Source of the DNA: Deltaproteobacteria bacterium
GTDB lineage: Bacteria > Desulfobacterota > Desulfarculia > Adiutricales > Adiutricaceae
Direction of reading: 5' to 3'
DNA: 33,526 nucleotides
NCBI GenBank assembly: GCA_031264145.1
Contig: JAISEK010000037.1
Coordinates: 1 to 33,526 of the forward strand
Made by a program: the position numbers and the translations under genes. The notes beneath the pieces are model-generated. The model was given only the letters and a program-made list of their open reading frames with translations. It did not search any database and was not told the DNA's origin. This document shows positions 1-8,088 of this stretch, in pieces (position 1 is the first letter of the stretch; each line of letters opens with the position of its first letter).

Positions 1-2277
1 CTGGCCTTATCGTTCTGGGGCCGGCTTGGTCTCAGATTGATCGGGGTAAAGGGCCGATACCAATATGGCGATCTTTTGCCGGTGGTGGCCGGCTGGGGTA
101 TCCTGATTTACCTGGCCCACGCCGTCACGCCTTTGGTCGATACCTATAGGTTGTTCCTGACAGTTTTTTTTCTTATCGGCATTCTTGGTTTTATTTTAGA
201 AATATACATATTTAACATAAAACCGATACTAAAAAAAACAGATACAAGAATAATTATACTAAACTCTCTTAAAAATCAACACGCCTTGGCGGCCTCGCTG
301 GCCCTGGGTGCCGCCCTGTCCTTTTTTTACAGTGCCATCTGGCCTTCAGGGCGCATGGAACCATGGATGAACAACGGGGCCGATTTCTATTCCTGGCTTT
401 TTGTCTCCGACTACCTCATGTCTGGCCTGAGCCGGGAGGCCTTCGAGGTGTTGCCCAAATTCGAGATGACGTCCCGCGATGCCTTCGGGACCTACATGAT
501 CCTTGATTTAATCTCCGTCTCCAGGGGCGGCCAGGAGCTTTTGGCGGCCGCCCCGGCCTGCGCCGTGACTTTTCTGGTCTGGATTTCGATGGCCGCCCAA
601 ACGCTTCTCAGGAGGGGCTTTGGCCTTGGAGCCAAGACGGCCACGCTTTTGGCCCTGAGCCTGAGCCTGGTCCCTTTGATGAACTACGTGGCCATGGTTG
701 GCATGTTTGGCCAATTGGTGGCCATGGTTCTTCTATTGGTGTCCTTGGCCGAATTGGCTCCTGGTCCTAATCTGGATAATACGAAATATGGCTTGGCCAA
801 GCGACTCTTTTTTCCCCTTTTTGGCCTTTTTCTCTCCTACCAGGCCGGCTTTCCCCTCTTCGCCGTCATGGTCGCCTCGATAGGCTTCCTCTCGGCCTTC
901 CTGTCCTCAAGGGAGGCGGCCTTCACGGCCAGGGTGCTGTTCTCGGCCAAGAGGAGCCTTTGGCCTGCCTTGGCCGCTACCATGGTCTCTTTCGTCCTCA
1001 TGCCCGGGGTGGCCTATCATCTGGTGCATCGCCTCAAGGAAGTCTACCTGCAAAAGGTCGGCTGGTCCCTGGGGTTCTTCAGCCCATGGCAGTTCAGCGG
1101 GCTGCCCCGCTACGCTCCCCACGCCTTCACAGCCGTCCCGGAGTCGGATGGCTTGGTCGGGTCCGCCCTCGCCTATCTTCCTCTTTTGGCTCTCGTCATT
1201 TTTCTATTGATTGCGCTGATTAAAATATCAAAACTAAACCGAAACAATACATGTCTTCAATTATATGCAGAGAAAAAAGATTTGAATTGTTTTATCGTAT
1301 CTACCAGCATAGCCTTTTTGGTCGGTTTGGCTCTCTACTTGATCGCCTTCCTATTGTTTGGCCATATCTACAAAACCTGGAAATGGGGCACCTATACGGC
1401 CTTGCCCCTGTCTTTCGTGCCCCTGGCCTTGTCGGTCCTGGTCCTACGGGAACTCCAGGGCCTCTACAAAAAGCTAAAGAAACTCCCTTATGTTATTTTA
1501 TTGGCTATAATATGTATTTTGGGATTCAATTTCATGGCCATGCCGTCATTGCCGGCCTTTCCTCCATCCTACTTTGAGGTCTATTCGGCCCGGCCATTTC
1601 TGGATCAGCTGAGGCGAGTCAAAGACCTGGCGCCCTCGGGGACGACCATCGTCGTTGACATGAATGAAGAGAGTCGCATGTTCTTGCCGGCTTTTGTTTT
1701 TAAAGAAACCAATAAATTTAAAATAAAATATATTTATGGTCTTTATTATTTCGTATCATACCAAGATTTCTTCCCTTTAGTAAGTAAAAACTCATTATTT
1801 ATATCTGATATAGAATATAAAAATATTTTTAGAGGCGAAAAATTAAAAAATTCTCCTACATCATTGTTTTTGTATTCGCATGACAGGCTGAACGAGATCG
1901 GTTACGCCACGGCTAAATCCCGCGCCTCTTATTTTGACTGGCAATCCGAGGCAAACTACCTGTTTGCCAAAATCAAAATCCCTGACTCGATGGTTGGGAA
2001 TGAACTCAGGTTCACCGTCAGGCTGACACCCAAGGAGCCACTGAGGACAGATTGCCAGAACGCCCGGCTGGGCTGGCTGACGGAAGGAGGGGAAACCATC
2101 TGGAGCGTCCATGACCAAAGCCGAATCTCAACCCTCCTGCCGCCTGAGGAAACCCAGGGCGGACTGCTGCAGACCGTGGTCATCACCGGCGACGGCCCTG
2201 GCAATCCGGCCGCCGAGACCTGCAATTATACCGTCAAAGGCCTGTATTTGGCGGAAACCAAAGACTCTTCGAGGTAA
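1..2277 (+). CDS. Polytopic membrane protein, possibly GT-C-like glycosyltransferase (5' partial)
   Basis: I do not recognise the family. The frame is open to the first base (it reads LALSFWGRLGLR before the first possible start, a TTG at 37), so the true N-terminus lies to the left. About a dozen hydrophobic segments fill the first ~500 residues, with basic loops between them. A soluble C-terminal part of ~220 residues follows and lacks a motif I can name. The plan of many membrane helices plus a soluble tail, with an early polar loop containing NGADFYSW and a later KWGTYTALP helix, recalls GT-C enzymes that use lipid-linked sugars, but nothing diagnostic is present. Codon use is uneven: AT-rich patches (about 190-275, 1215-1310, 1480-1530, 1690-1870) rich in AAA, ATA and TTA interrupt GC-rich coding DNA without breaking the frame. 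That this is a gene is near certain; the function is a guess. Confidence 0.8.
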   Translation: MALSFWGRLGLRLIGVKGRYQYGDLLPVVAGWGILIYLAHAVTPLVDTYRLFLTVFFLIGILGFILEIYIFNIKPILKKTDTRIIILNSLKNQHALAASLALGAALSFFYSAIWPSGRMEPWMNNGADFYSWLFVSDYLMSGLSREAFEVLPKFEMTSRDAFGTYMILDLISVSRGGQELLAAAPACAVTFLVWISMAAQTLLRRGFGLGAKTATLLALSLSLVPLMNYVAMVGMFGQLVAMVLLLVSLAELAPGPNLDNTKYGLAKRLFFPLFGLFLSYQAGFPLFAVMVASIGFLSAFLSSREAAFTARVLFSAKRSLWPALAATMVSFVLMPGVAYHLVHRLKEVYLQKVGWSLGFFSPWQFSGLPRYAPHAFTAVPESDGLVGSALAYLPLLALVIFLLIALIKISKLNRNNTCLQLYAEKKDLNCFIVSTSIAFLVGLALYLIAFLLFGHIYKTWKWGTYTALPLSFVPLALSVLVLRELQGLYKKLKKLPYVILLAIICILGFNFMAMPSLPAFPPSYFEVYSARPFLDQLRRVKDLAPSGTTIVVDMNEESRMFLPAFVFKETNKFKIKYIYGLYYFVSYQDFFPLVSKNSLFISDIEYKNIFRGEKLKNSPTSLFLYSHDRLNEIGYATAKSRASYFDWQSEANYLFAKIKIPDSMVGNELRFTVRLTPKEPLRTDCQNARLGWLTEGGETIWSVHDQSRISTLLPPEETQGGLLQTVVITGDGPGNPAAETCNYTVKGLYLAETKDSSR

Positions 2278-2303
2278 GGACCATCGGATAACATCTGTGG
2301 GCA

Positions 2304-2336
2304 GACAATCGGGCCTGGCCCTCGGGCCCGATTGTC
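2304..2336. terminator. Bidirectional hairpin between convergent genes
   Basis: A perfect 12-bp inverted repeat (GACAATCGGGCC at 2304-2315, its complement at 2325-2336) with a 9-nt loop lies 27 bp after the membrane-protein stop and 21 bp after the TRAP permease stop on the opposite strand. It can serve both convergent transcripts. Neither side has a clear T-tract, so the termination strength is uncertain. Confidence 0.6.
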
Positions 2337-2357
2337 CAGACGAGACCCCTGGCCGGG

Positions 2358-4979
2358 CTAGGCGGCGGCCTGGCCCAGCTTGGCCGGGGCCGGGCCCTTT
2401 CGGCCATCGGAGGGCGACTCGAGCCTGCGACGCCGGATCTGGCTCACGACCACAACGGCCAGGAAAAAGAGGCCCGGGATGCTGAAGAGCCACTTGGGCG
2501 GCCGGTCGAGGTTGGCCACCTCGACCCCCAGGACCTCGGTGGGGTCGTTCATGTTCACGCCCAGCTTCTCGAGACGGCTGTTGTAGGCCACGTTGACGAT
2601 CATGAGCCTCCCTTCCTCCCAGCCGACGAAGACCCCGGCCTGGGCCAGCCGTTCCTCGGCCGAGGAGCCCTGGTTCGGCAGCACCACGACCTGGTCGACC
2701 ACACGGCCGTCCCGGAAGCTGGTCACCAGGCGGAGGCGGATGGAGTCGTCAGGGGAAAGGTCCCCGACCGTCTCCAGAACCCGTCCCGGCGGCAGCTCGT
2801 GGAAGGCCGGGAAGACTCGGTTCTGGGGAATGTCGGGCCTGAAGAGGAAGATCATGGCCACCAGGAGGAAGATGACCTCCCACCAGCGGGTCTTGACGAG
2901 CATGAAGCGCTGGGTCGCGCTGGCGAAGGCCAGGCAGGCCAGGATGGAGGTGACGAGGACCCAGACGAAGTGGAAGGCGTTCTGGATGTTCAGGAGCAGG
3001 ATCTCCTGGTTGTAGAGGAAGACGAACGGGAGGACCGCCGTCCTGAGCTCGTATATGAAGCCCTGGACCCCGGTCTTGAAGGGATCGCCCCCCGAGATCC
3101 CGGAGGCGGCGAAGGCGGCCAGGGCCACCGGCGGGGTGGCGTCGGCCATGACCCCGAAGTAGAGGCAGAAAAGGTGGACGGCCAGATAGGGGATGCCCAG
3201 GCCGTGGGCGGCCGAGAGGTTGTAGATGACCGGGGCCAGGAGGGTCGAGACGATGATGTAGTTGGCCGTCGTCGGGAGCCCCATGCCCAGGACGATGGAG
3301 AGCATGGCCGTCATGACCAGGACCACCGGGAGGTAGCCGCCGGAGATGATCTCGACCATGGAAGCCAGGACCTGGCCCACGCCGGTCAGGCTCACGCTCC
3401 CGACCACGATGCCGGCGCTGGCCGTGGCCAGGCCGATGCCGACCATGTTCTTGGCCCCGCCGACCATGCTGGAGAGGAACCTGGAGACGCCGAACTTTAT
3501 GGCCGGCCCGATGGGCTGGCGGCGGCGCCAGGCCACGAAGGGCCTCTGGGTCAGGAGGATGAAGATCATCAGGAGGCAGGCGTAATAGGCCGCGAGCCCA
3601 GGGGACATCTCCATGACCATCAGGCCCCAGACCAGGGTGGCCGTGGGCATCAGGAAGTAGAGGCCCGAGAAGATGATCGGGATGGCCGACTCGACCTGGG
3701 TCAGGGAGTCGTAGTCGCTCTCCGGGAGCTCGGGGAACCGCAGGGAGGCCCACAGGAGGGCGATGTAGCCGGCGATCAGGAAAAGGGCGAAGACGGCCCA
3801 GGAATAGCCATGGAAAACCGAGGGGACCCAGGCCAGGAAGTAGTAGACCAGACAGACCAGGACCGCGGATGAGGAAAGGCCCAGGCCGTAGCCCAGGACG
3901 CGGCTGAGGATGGGCCTGGGCGGCCTGGGCGCAGCCTCCATGCCCAGCTTGCAGGCCTCTATGTGGACGATGTAGAGGAGCGACAGGTAGGCCAGGATGG
4001 CCGGGATGAAGGCATGCTTGATGAGCTGCGAGTACGGCATGTTGATGTACTCGGCCATCAGGAAGGCCGCCGCCCCCATGACCGGGGGCATGATCTGGCC
4101 GTTGGACCCGGCGGCGACCTCCACCGCCCCGGCCTTCTCGGCCGAGAAGCCCACCTTCTTCATCAGCATGATGGTGACCGGGCCGCAGGTCAGAACGTTG
4201 GCTATGGAGGAGCCGGATATGAGCCCGTGGAGCCCGGAGGCCACCACGGCCGCCTTGGCCGGCCCGCCCCTGAGCTGGCCCAGGAGGGCGAAGGAGAGCG
4301 CCGTCAGGTAGTTGCCCGCCCCGGCCCCCTCCAGCATGGCCCCGAAAAGGACGTAGAGGAAGACGAAGCTGGCCGAGACCCCCAGGGGCACCCCGAAGAC
4401 GCCCTCCTGGGTCAGCCAGAACTGCGAGGCGGCCCGCGAGAGGGAGGCCCCGCGGTGGGCGATGAGATCCGGGGCGTGTGGGCCGCCGAAGACGTAGATC
4501 AGGAAGATTATGGCCACCAGGGTCATCGGCAGGCCCATGACCCTCCGGGTGGCCTCCAGGAGAAGGACCACCCCGACGCAGGCAACGGCGATGTCCAGCG
4601 TCGTGGGGATGCCCGGCCGCCTGGCCAGCTGGTCCTGGAAGATGTACAGGTAGCAGGAGCAGAAGGAGGCCACCAGGGCGAAGAGCCAGTCCTGGAAGGG
4701 AACCCGGTCGTGGGGGCTGGACTTGAACATGGGAAAGCCGGTGAAGGCCAGGAAGATGGCGAACCCCAGGTGGAGGGACCTCGCGGCCGTGTCGTTCAGG
4801 ATCCCGACGCCCAGCCGGTAGGGGATGGGGGAGGTAATCCACAGCTGGAAAAGCGACCAGATTATGGGAATGATTATCAGGATGGCGTGGGGGAAGCCGG
4901 AGGGCCTTCGCCGCCCGGTCTCCTTCTCCAGCATCTCCTTGATGACGTCCGATTTGTCGACCCTGCTCATTAAAGTCAT
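2358..4979 (-). CDS. TRAP transporter fused permease (4TM/12TM, TAXI type)
   Basis: Inner-membrane permease in which the small DctQ-like and large DctM-like subunits are fused. It imports a solute delivered by a TAXI-type periplasmic receptor, driven by an ion gradient. The DctM part is recognised by the GLISGSSIANVLTCGPVTI and GSNGQIMPPVMGAAAFL segments in the first half and by GMGLPTTANYI and GVMADATPPVALAAFAASG in the second, the paired helix-hairpin regions that line the substrate path. After the last DctM helix, residues ~700-840 form a soluble extension matching what is usually called DUF3394, and one more membrane helix precedes a basic tail. I chose ATG 4979, about six bases after a GGGG stretch; a TTG at 4991 and an ATG at 4970 are alternatives. 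The gene for its receptor lies immediately upstream on the same strand. The substrate cannot be told from sequence. Confidence 0.93.
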   Translation of the reverse strand: MTLMSRVDKSDVIKEMLEKETGRRRPSGFPHAILIIIPIIWSLFQLWITSPIPYRLGVGILNDTAARSLHLGFAIFLAFTGFPMFKSSPHDRVPFQDWLFALVASFCSCYLYIFQDQLARRPGIPTTLDIAVACVGVVLLLEATRRVMGLPMTLVAIIFLIYVFGGPHAPDLIAHRGASLSRAASQFWLTQEGVFGVPLGVSASFVFLYVLFGAMLEGAGAGNYLTALSFALLGQLRGGPAKAAVVASGLHGLISGSSIANVLTCGPVTIMLMKKVGFSAEKAGAVEVAAGSNGQIMPPVMGAAAFLMAEYINMPYSQLIKHAFIPAILAYLSLLYIVHIEACKLGMEAAPRPPRPILSRVLGYGLGLSSSAVLVCLVYYFLAWVPSVFHGYSWAVFALFLIAGYIALLWASLRFPELPESDYDSLTQVESAIPIIFSGLYFLMPTATLVWGLMVMEMSPGLAAYYACLLMIFILLTQRPFVAWRRRQPIGPAIKFGVSRFLSSMVGGAKNMVGIGLATASAGIVVGSVSLTGVGQVLASMVEIISGGYLPVVLVMTAMLSIVLGMGLPTTANYIIVSTLLAPVIYNLSAAHGLGIPYLAVHLFCLYFGVMADATPPVALAAFAASGISGGDPFKTGVQGFIYELRTAVLPFVFLYNQEILLLNIQNAFHFVWVLVTSILACLAFASATQRFMLVKTRWWEVIFLLVAMIFLFRPDIPQNRVFPAFHELPPGRVLETVGDLSPDDSIRLRLVTSFRDGRVVDQVVVLPNQGSSAEERLAQAGVFVGWEEGRLMIVNVAYNSRLEKLGVNMNDPTEVLGVEVANLDRPPKWLFSIPGLFFLAVVVVSQIRRRRLESPSDGRKGPAPAKLGQAAA

Positions 4980-5304
4980 GACAAGCCCCAAAAGAAAAAG
5001 CTGAAACTATCAGGAAAGCAAAACCCTATCGCCCAGGATAGCTTTGGTCTATGTATCTCAGGCAACACTACTACAACTAATAAAAGGATGTTTGCCGGGG
5101 GAACAAGGCATCAAATATCATGCCTGGCAAGAACCAGATGATATCCAGGTTTGTCCAAGGCAAACGGCATATTACCGTTCCCGATGCGGATGACCTGGCC
5201 AGACGCTGCCGGACGCCAAAACGGAGGAAAGGCCGCCGCCCGGGGCCGCCTTTCCTCCGCGATCTTGGAGGCCGGAGCCTGCGTCAGGTCTTCCCGCCGG
5301 AAAC
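4980..5304. other. TAXI-TRAP intergenic region
   Basis: 325 bp between the receptor and permease genes. It holds the hairpin at 5222-5259 and a small imperfect dyad (AGGCAT at 5106-5111 against ATGCCT at 5120-5125). I see no convincing promoter for the permease on the minus strand and no credible gene. The permease is probably transcribed by read-through past the hairpin. Confidence 0.5.
5218..5259 (-). terminator. Hairpin after TAXI receptor gene, probably attenuating
   Basis: A 12-bp stem (5222-5233 with 5248-5259) with a GC-rich 14-nt loop, followed on the minus strand by TTTT. It stands between the receptor and the permease genes. Partial termination here would give more receptor than permease, the usual ratio in binding-protein-dependent transporters; that consequence is inference. 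Confidence 0.6.
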
Positions 5305-6309
5305 CTACTCCACGGCCAGGCCGGCTTCCGCGAAATACCTGAGGGCCCCCGGATGGAAGGGGACGGAGTTGCCCTCCAGCATGTTCTCCGGCGTCAGGGC
5401 CGACAGGGCCGGGTGGAGGTTCTTGAACTCGTCGAGGTTGGAGAAGACGGCCTTGGTGATCTCGTAGGCCAGATCCTCGGGGAGCTCGGCGTGGGCCATC
5501 AGGGTGGCCCGTGGCCCGAAGGTCTGGACGTCCTGGTCGGTCCCCTTGTAGGTCTCCTTGGGGATCACGGCCAAGGGGTAGAAGGGGTACTTGGCCATGA
5601 AGGCCTCCACCTTGGGGCCGGTCACCGGGACCACGTGGGACTCGCAGGTATTGAGGGCCTCGGTGATGGAGCCGTTGGGATGGCCTATCACGTAGACGTA
5701 GGCGTCAATCTTGTTGTCGCACAGGGCCCCGGCCATCTCGGCGGGCTTTAGGTCGGTGGCCAGCTTGAAGGTCTGCGGGGTCCACTCGTACTCCTTCATC
5801 AGGAGCTCGAGGGTGTTGCGGTTGCCGGAGCCCGGATCGCCCAGGTTCATGCGTTTGCCGGGCAGATCGTCGAAGGAGTTGATGTCGGCGTCCTTGCGGG
5901 CCACCAGGGTGAAGGCCTCGGACTGGAGGCTGAAAAGGACCCTCAGGTTGGGATCCGGGCCCGCCTCGGCGAACTGCTCCGTGCCGTTGTAGGCCTGGTA
6001 CTGGACGTCGGACTGGACTATGCCCAGGAACAGGTGGTCCGGGTCGGAACGGATGGTGTTGACGTTGAAGACCGAGGCCCCGGTGGACTCGACCGTGCAG
6101 CGGACGTTGTGGGTCCCGGCCTGCCGGCCCTTGTCCACCAGGCGGCAGACGGCCCCGCCGGCCGGATAGTAGACCCCGGTTATGCCGCCGGTGCCTATGG
6201 TCACGAACTGCCTGTCCCCCTGGGCCGGGGCCGCGGCCGGCAGCGCCAGGGCCGCCAGTGCCAGGCCAAAGGCGCAGGCCAGGACTTTGAAGACCAATTT
6301 GTCGAACAT
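5305..6309 (-). CDS. TAXI family TRAP transporter periplasmic solute receptor
   Basis: Periplasmic receptor (334 aa) that captures a small, probably carboxylate-type, ligand and docks on the TRAP permease encoded next. ATG 6309 is preceded by AGGAG seven bases upstream (6317-6321) and begins a clear signal peptide: a charged MFDK start, a ~20-residue hydrophobic core, and an A-rich cleavage region ending near residue 29. The frame continues about 100 codons further upstream but that part reads as non-coding. The mature protein opens with FVTIGTGGITGVYYPAGGA, the fingerprint of the TAXI/NMT1-like branch of type II periplasmic binding proteins. SEAFTLVARKDADI and PGKRMNLGDPGSGNRNT follow, the segments that line the ligand cleft. 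Length is normal for the family. The ligand is unknown; TAXI receptors have few characterised substrates. Confidence 0.93.
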   Translation of the reverse strand: MFDKLVFKVLACAFGLALAALALPAAAPAQGDRQFVTIGTGGITGVYYPAGGAVCRLVDKGRQAGTHNVRCTVESTGASVFNVNTIRSDPDHLFLGIVQSDVQYQAYNGTEQFAEAGPDPNLRVLFSLQSEAFTLVARKDADINSFDDLPGKRMNLGDPGSGNRNTLELLMKEYEWTPQTFKLATDLKPAEMAGALCDNKIDAYVYVIGHPNGSITEALNTCESHVVPVTGPKVEAFMAKYPFYPLAVIPKETYKGTDQDVQTFGPRATLMAHAELPEDLAYEITKAVFSNLDEFKNLHPALSALTPENMLEGNSVPFHPGALRYFAEAGLAVE

Positions 6310-6537
6310 GCCAAAACTCCTATGTCGCATTGGCACCGGGGAAACTGGTTCGTCCCCGGTGCCTGGGGATGGCCGCGCCGCCTTGGCGGAAATCGGACCT
6401 TGACGCTCATCTGTCCAGCCGGAAGGCTTCCTAGGGCCGGCCACATGGCCACCCGCCCCGCCCATGGCCCCCGGGTGGACTGGCCGGAAGGCTCTGGGGA
6501 ATGTCGGATATGCCGGAACCCTTGGGAACGGTTCCCG

Positions 6538-6566
6538 ATGATACCAAAGATCCGTCCAGAATCCAA
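6538..6566 (-). promoter_or_regulatory. Candidate promoter for the TAXI-TRAP genes
   Basis: On the minus strand TTGGAT (6561-6566) and TATCAT (6538-6543) are 17 bp apart. The -10 matches five of six consensus bases, the -35 only TTG. It would leave a leader of about 220 nt before the receptor start, which is long, so a nearer promoter cannot be excluded. The rest of 6310-6700 shows no credible gene. Confidence 0.35.
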
Positions 6567-6701
6567 CCCAAATCATTTTTTCCCTCGCGCCAACGCGATG
6601 GCCAATTTCCAACGGATCAGGCCATCAAGCCATGAAAGATTGACAATCTACATATCCTGCCCCCGCTAGTCCTTGCCTTTGGCCAAAGCCGTGGCCCAAA
6701 A

Positions 6702-6752
6702 GACAAAAAGCCAGGGCCGCCGAATCCGAGGGCGGATCCGGCGGCCCTGGCT
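6702..6752 (-). terminator. Intrinsic terminator of pstS
   Basis: A 14-bp perfect stem (6709-6722 with 6739-6752) lies 31 bp after the pstS stop. On the minus strand it is followed directly by CTTTTTGTCTTTT. This is one of the two textbook terminators in the window, and it separates the phosphate regulon from the TAXI-TRAP genes. Confidence 0.9.
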
Positions 6753-6783
6753 GGAAGGCCAGGCCCTGGGGGGCCGTCGGGGC

Positions 6784-7785
6784 CTATCTGGCCGTCTTCC
6801 AGTATTCCCGGATGTCGTCCTTGAGGGACGACGGCAGCGGCACGTACTGGAGGCCGGTGGCCTGGGCGTCCCCGTTCTGGAAGCACCAGTCGAAGAAGGA
6901 GGTCACCAGGCCGATGGCCTCCGGGTTGTCCCTGCGCACGAGGATGAAGGTGGCCGCCGCTATGGGCCAGGACCCTTCCCCGGCCTCATCGACCAGCCAC
7001 AGGAAGTAGTCCCGGCCCCTGTCCCAGGCGGCGTTGGCCGCCGCCGCCCCGAAGCTGGCCACCGAGGGGGACACGGTCCGGCCGGCCTTGTTGATGAGGG
7101 AGGCCCAGACAATCTTGTTCTCGTGGGCATAGGCGTACTCGACGTAGCCTATGCTGTTCTTGACCCGCTTGACGCCGCCGGCCACGCCGTCGTTGCCCTT
7201 CTGGCCCACGCCCACCGGCCAGTTGACGGACTTTCCGGCCCCCACGGCCGACTTCCACTCGGGCGACATCAGCGACAGGTAGTTGGTGAAGATGGCCGAG
7301 GTCCCGGAGCTGTCGGAGCGGTAGACCACGTTGATGGCCTCCTGGGGGAACCTTTTCCCTGGGTTCAGGGCGGCCAGGGCCGGATCGTCCCATCTGGAGA
7401 TGATGCCCTGGAAGATGTCGGCCAGGACCTTCCCCGACAGGACCAGGTCGTCGTTCCCGAACCCCTCCAGGTTGACTATGGCCACCACGCCGCCCAGGAC
7501 GGCCGGGAACTGGACCAGGCCGGCCTTGGCCAGGTCCTCGCTGGTCTGGGGATCGTCGGAGGCCCCGAAGTCGACCGTCCCCTCGGTCACCTGCTTGATG
7601 CCCCCGCCAGAGCCGATGGACTGGTAGTTGACCTTGGTGCCGGTGGCCTTCTCGTAGTCGAAGGCCCAGGCCGAGTAGATGGGGTAGGGAAAGGAGGCCC
7701 CGGCCCCAGTCAGGTCCCTGGCCGCGGCCAGCGAGGGCCACAGGGCCAGGAGGGAGGCCAGAACGGCCATAAGGAATTTTCTCAT
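6784..7785 (-). CDS. pstS: Phosphate ABC transporter periplasmic phosphate-binding protein
   Basis: Binds phosphate in the periplasm and hands it to PstCAB. ATG 7785 (AAGAGGT at 7791-7797, five bases upstream) starts a 333-aa precursor with a signal peptide (MRKF, hydrophobic core, LAAA-RD cleavage near residue 21). The phosphate-binding segments of the family are all present in order: GAGASFPYPIYSAW at the mature N-terminus, GSGGGIKQV, VDFGASDDPQ and YRSDSSGTSAIF. It is the last gene of the regulon, 303 bp downstream of phoR, and has its own promoter and Pho-box array instead of leading the operon. An independent strong promoter suits a binding protein needed in excess over the permease. An in-frame ATG 11 codons upstream (7818) exists but would put a non-signal extension before the leader. 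Confidence 0.97.
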   Translation of the reverse strand: MRKFLMAVLASLLALWPSLAAARDLTGAGASFPYPIYSAWAFDYEKATGTKVNYQSIGSGGGIKQVTEGTVDFGASDDPQTSEDLAKAGLVQFPAVLGGVVAIVNLEGFGNDDLVLSGKVLADIFQGIISRWDDPALAALNPGKRFPQEAINVVYRSDSSGTSAIFTNYLSLMSPEWKSAVGAGKSVNWPVGVGQKGNDGVAGGVKRVKNSIGYVEYAYAHENKIVWASLINKAGRTVSPSVASFGAAAANAAWDRGRDYFLWLVDEAGEGSWPIAAATFILVRRDNPEAIGLVTSFFDWCFQNGDAQATGLQYVPLPSSLKDDIREYWKTAR

Positions 7786-7873
7786 CGCGTACCTCTTGGG
7801 GAAATGTTGGTGGGCCAAGGACCCTCGTCGGGCCGGCCCGGGAGGGGCCGGATCGTCTTGCCCGTCACGGGGA

Positions 7874-7928
7874 ATCTTAGTCCCCCCAGGTGAAGGGCCT
7901 GATAAGGGGAGGTAAAATAGTTGTAAAA
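7874..7928 (-). promoter_or_regulatory. Pho-box array and -10 element of pstS
   Basis: Read on the minus strand, four 7-bp units start every 11 bp: TTTTACA (7922-7928), TTTTACC (7911-7917), CTTATCA (7900-7906) and CTTCACC (7889-7895). Nine bp after the last unit comes TAAGAT (7874-7879), a 4/6 match to a -10 hexamer, and there is no -35 element. Direct repeats of 7 bp with a 4-bp spacer, replacing the -35, are the known plan of PhoB-activated promoters. The same arrangement with the same 9-bp gap precedes pstC. The base sequence is closer to TTTACA than to the enteric CTGTCAT. Binding by the PhoB encoded here is inferred. Confidence 0.75.
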
Positions 7929-7932
7929 TCTG

Positions 7933-7999
7933 GGGCCCTGGCTCCGGGAGGGACGGCCAGGGCCCAGGGCCGGGCCTTGGCCGGACCCTGGGCCCTGGC
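7933..7999 (-). terminator. Three-armed hairpin region ending phoR
   Basis: Three related arms lie downstream of phoR: A (7933-7942), B (7956-7969) and C (7986-7999). B pairs perfectly with C over 14 bp. The first ten bases of B also pair perfectly with A. The two pairings exclude each other. On the minus strand the A:B hairpin is followed by CAGATTTTAC, a weak T-run that already belongs to the pstS Pho-box array. It probably acts as a terminator of the pst-pho transcript. Confidence 0.6.
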
Positions 8000-8088
8000 G
8001 GGACAAAAGGGTGAGATTTCAGGCGGATTTGGTGGGGGGGAAGCGATGGGCGGAGGGAATCGGGAGGAAGAAGGCAGGCCAGCGGGCC

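Larger units (their letters stand above)
7786..8088. other. phoR-pstS intergenic region
   Basis: This 303-bp gap holds the end-of-phoR hairpins (7933-7999) and the pstS control region (7874-7928), back to back. No gene is seen in it. The stretch 8000-8088 is G-rich on the plus strand and shows nothing else. Confidence 0.6.

Noticed and set aside
2749-4842. 697-codon minus-strand frame inside the TRAP permease gene
   Set aside because: A frame-shifted shadow of the permease: P/G/R/H-rich, no domain, and the permease frame carries all family motifs.
6310-6612. 101-codon N-terminal extension of the TAXI receptor
   Set aside because: It precedes a clear signal peptide and the AGGAG site at 6317-6321, so it is untranslated leader.
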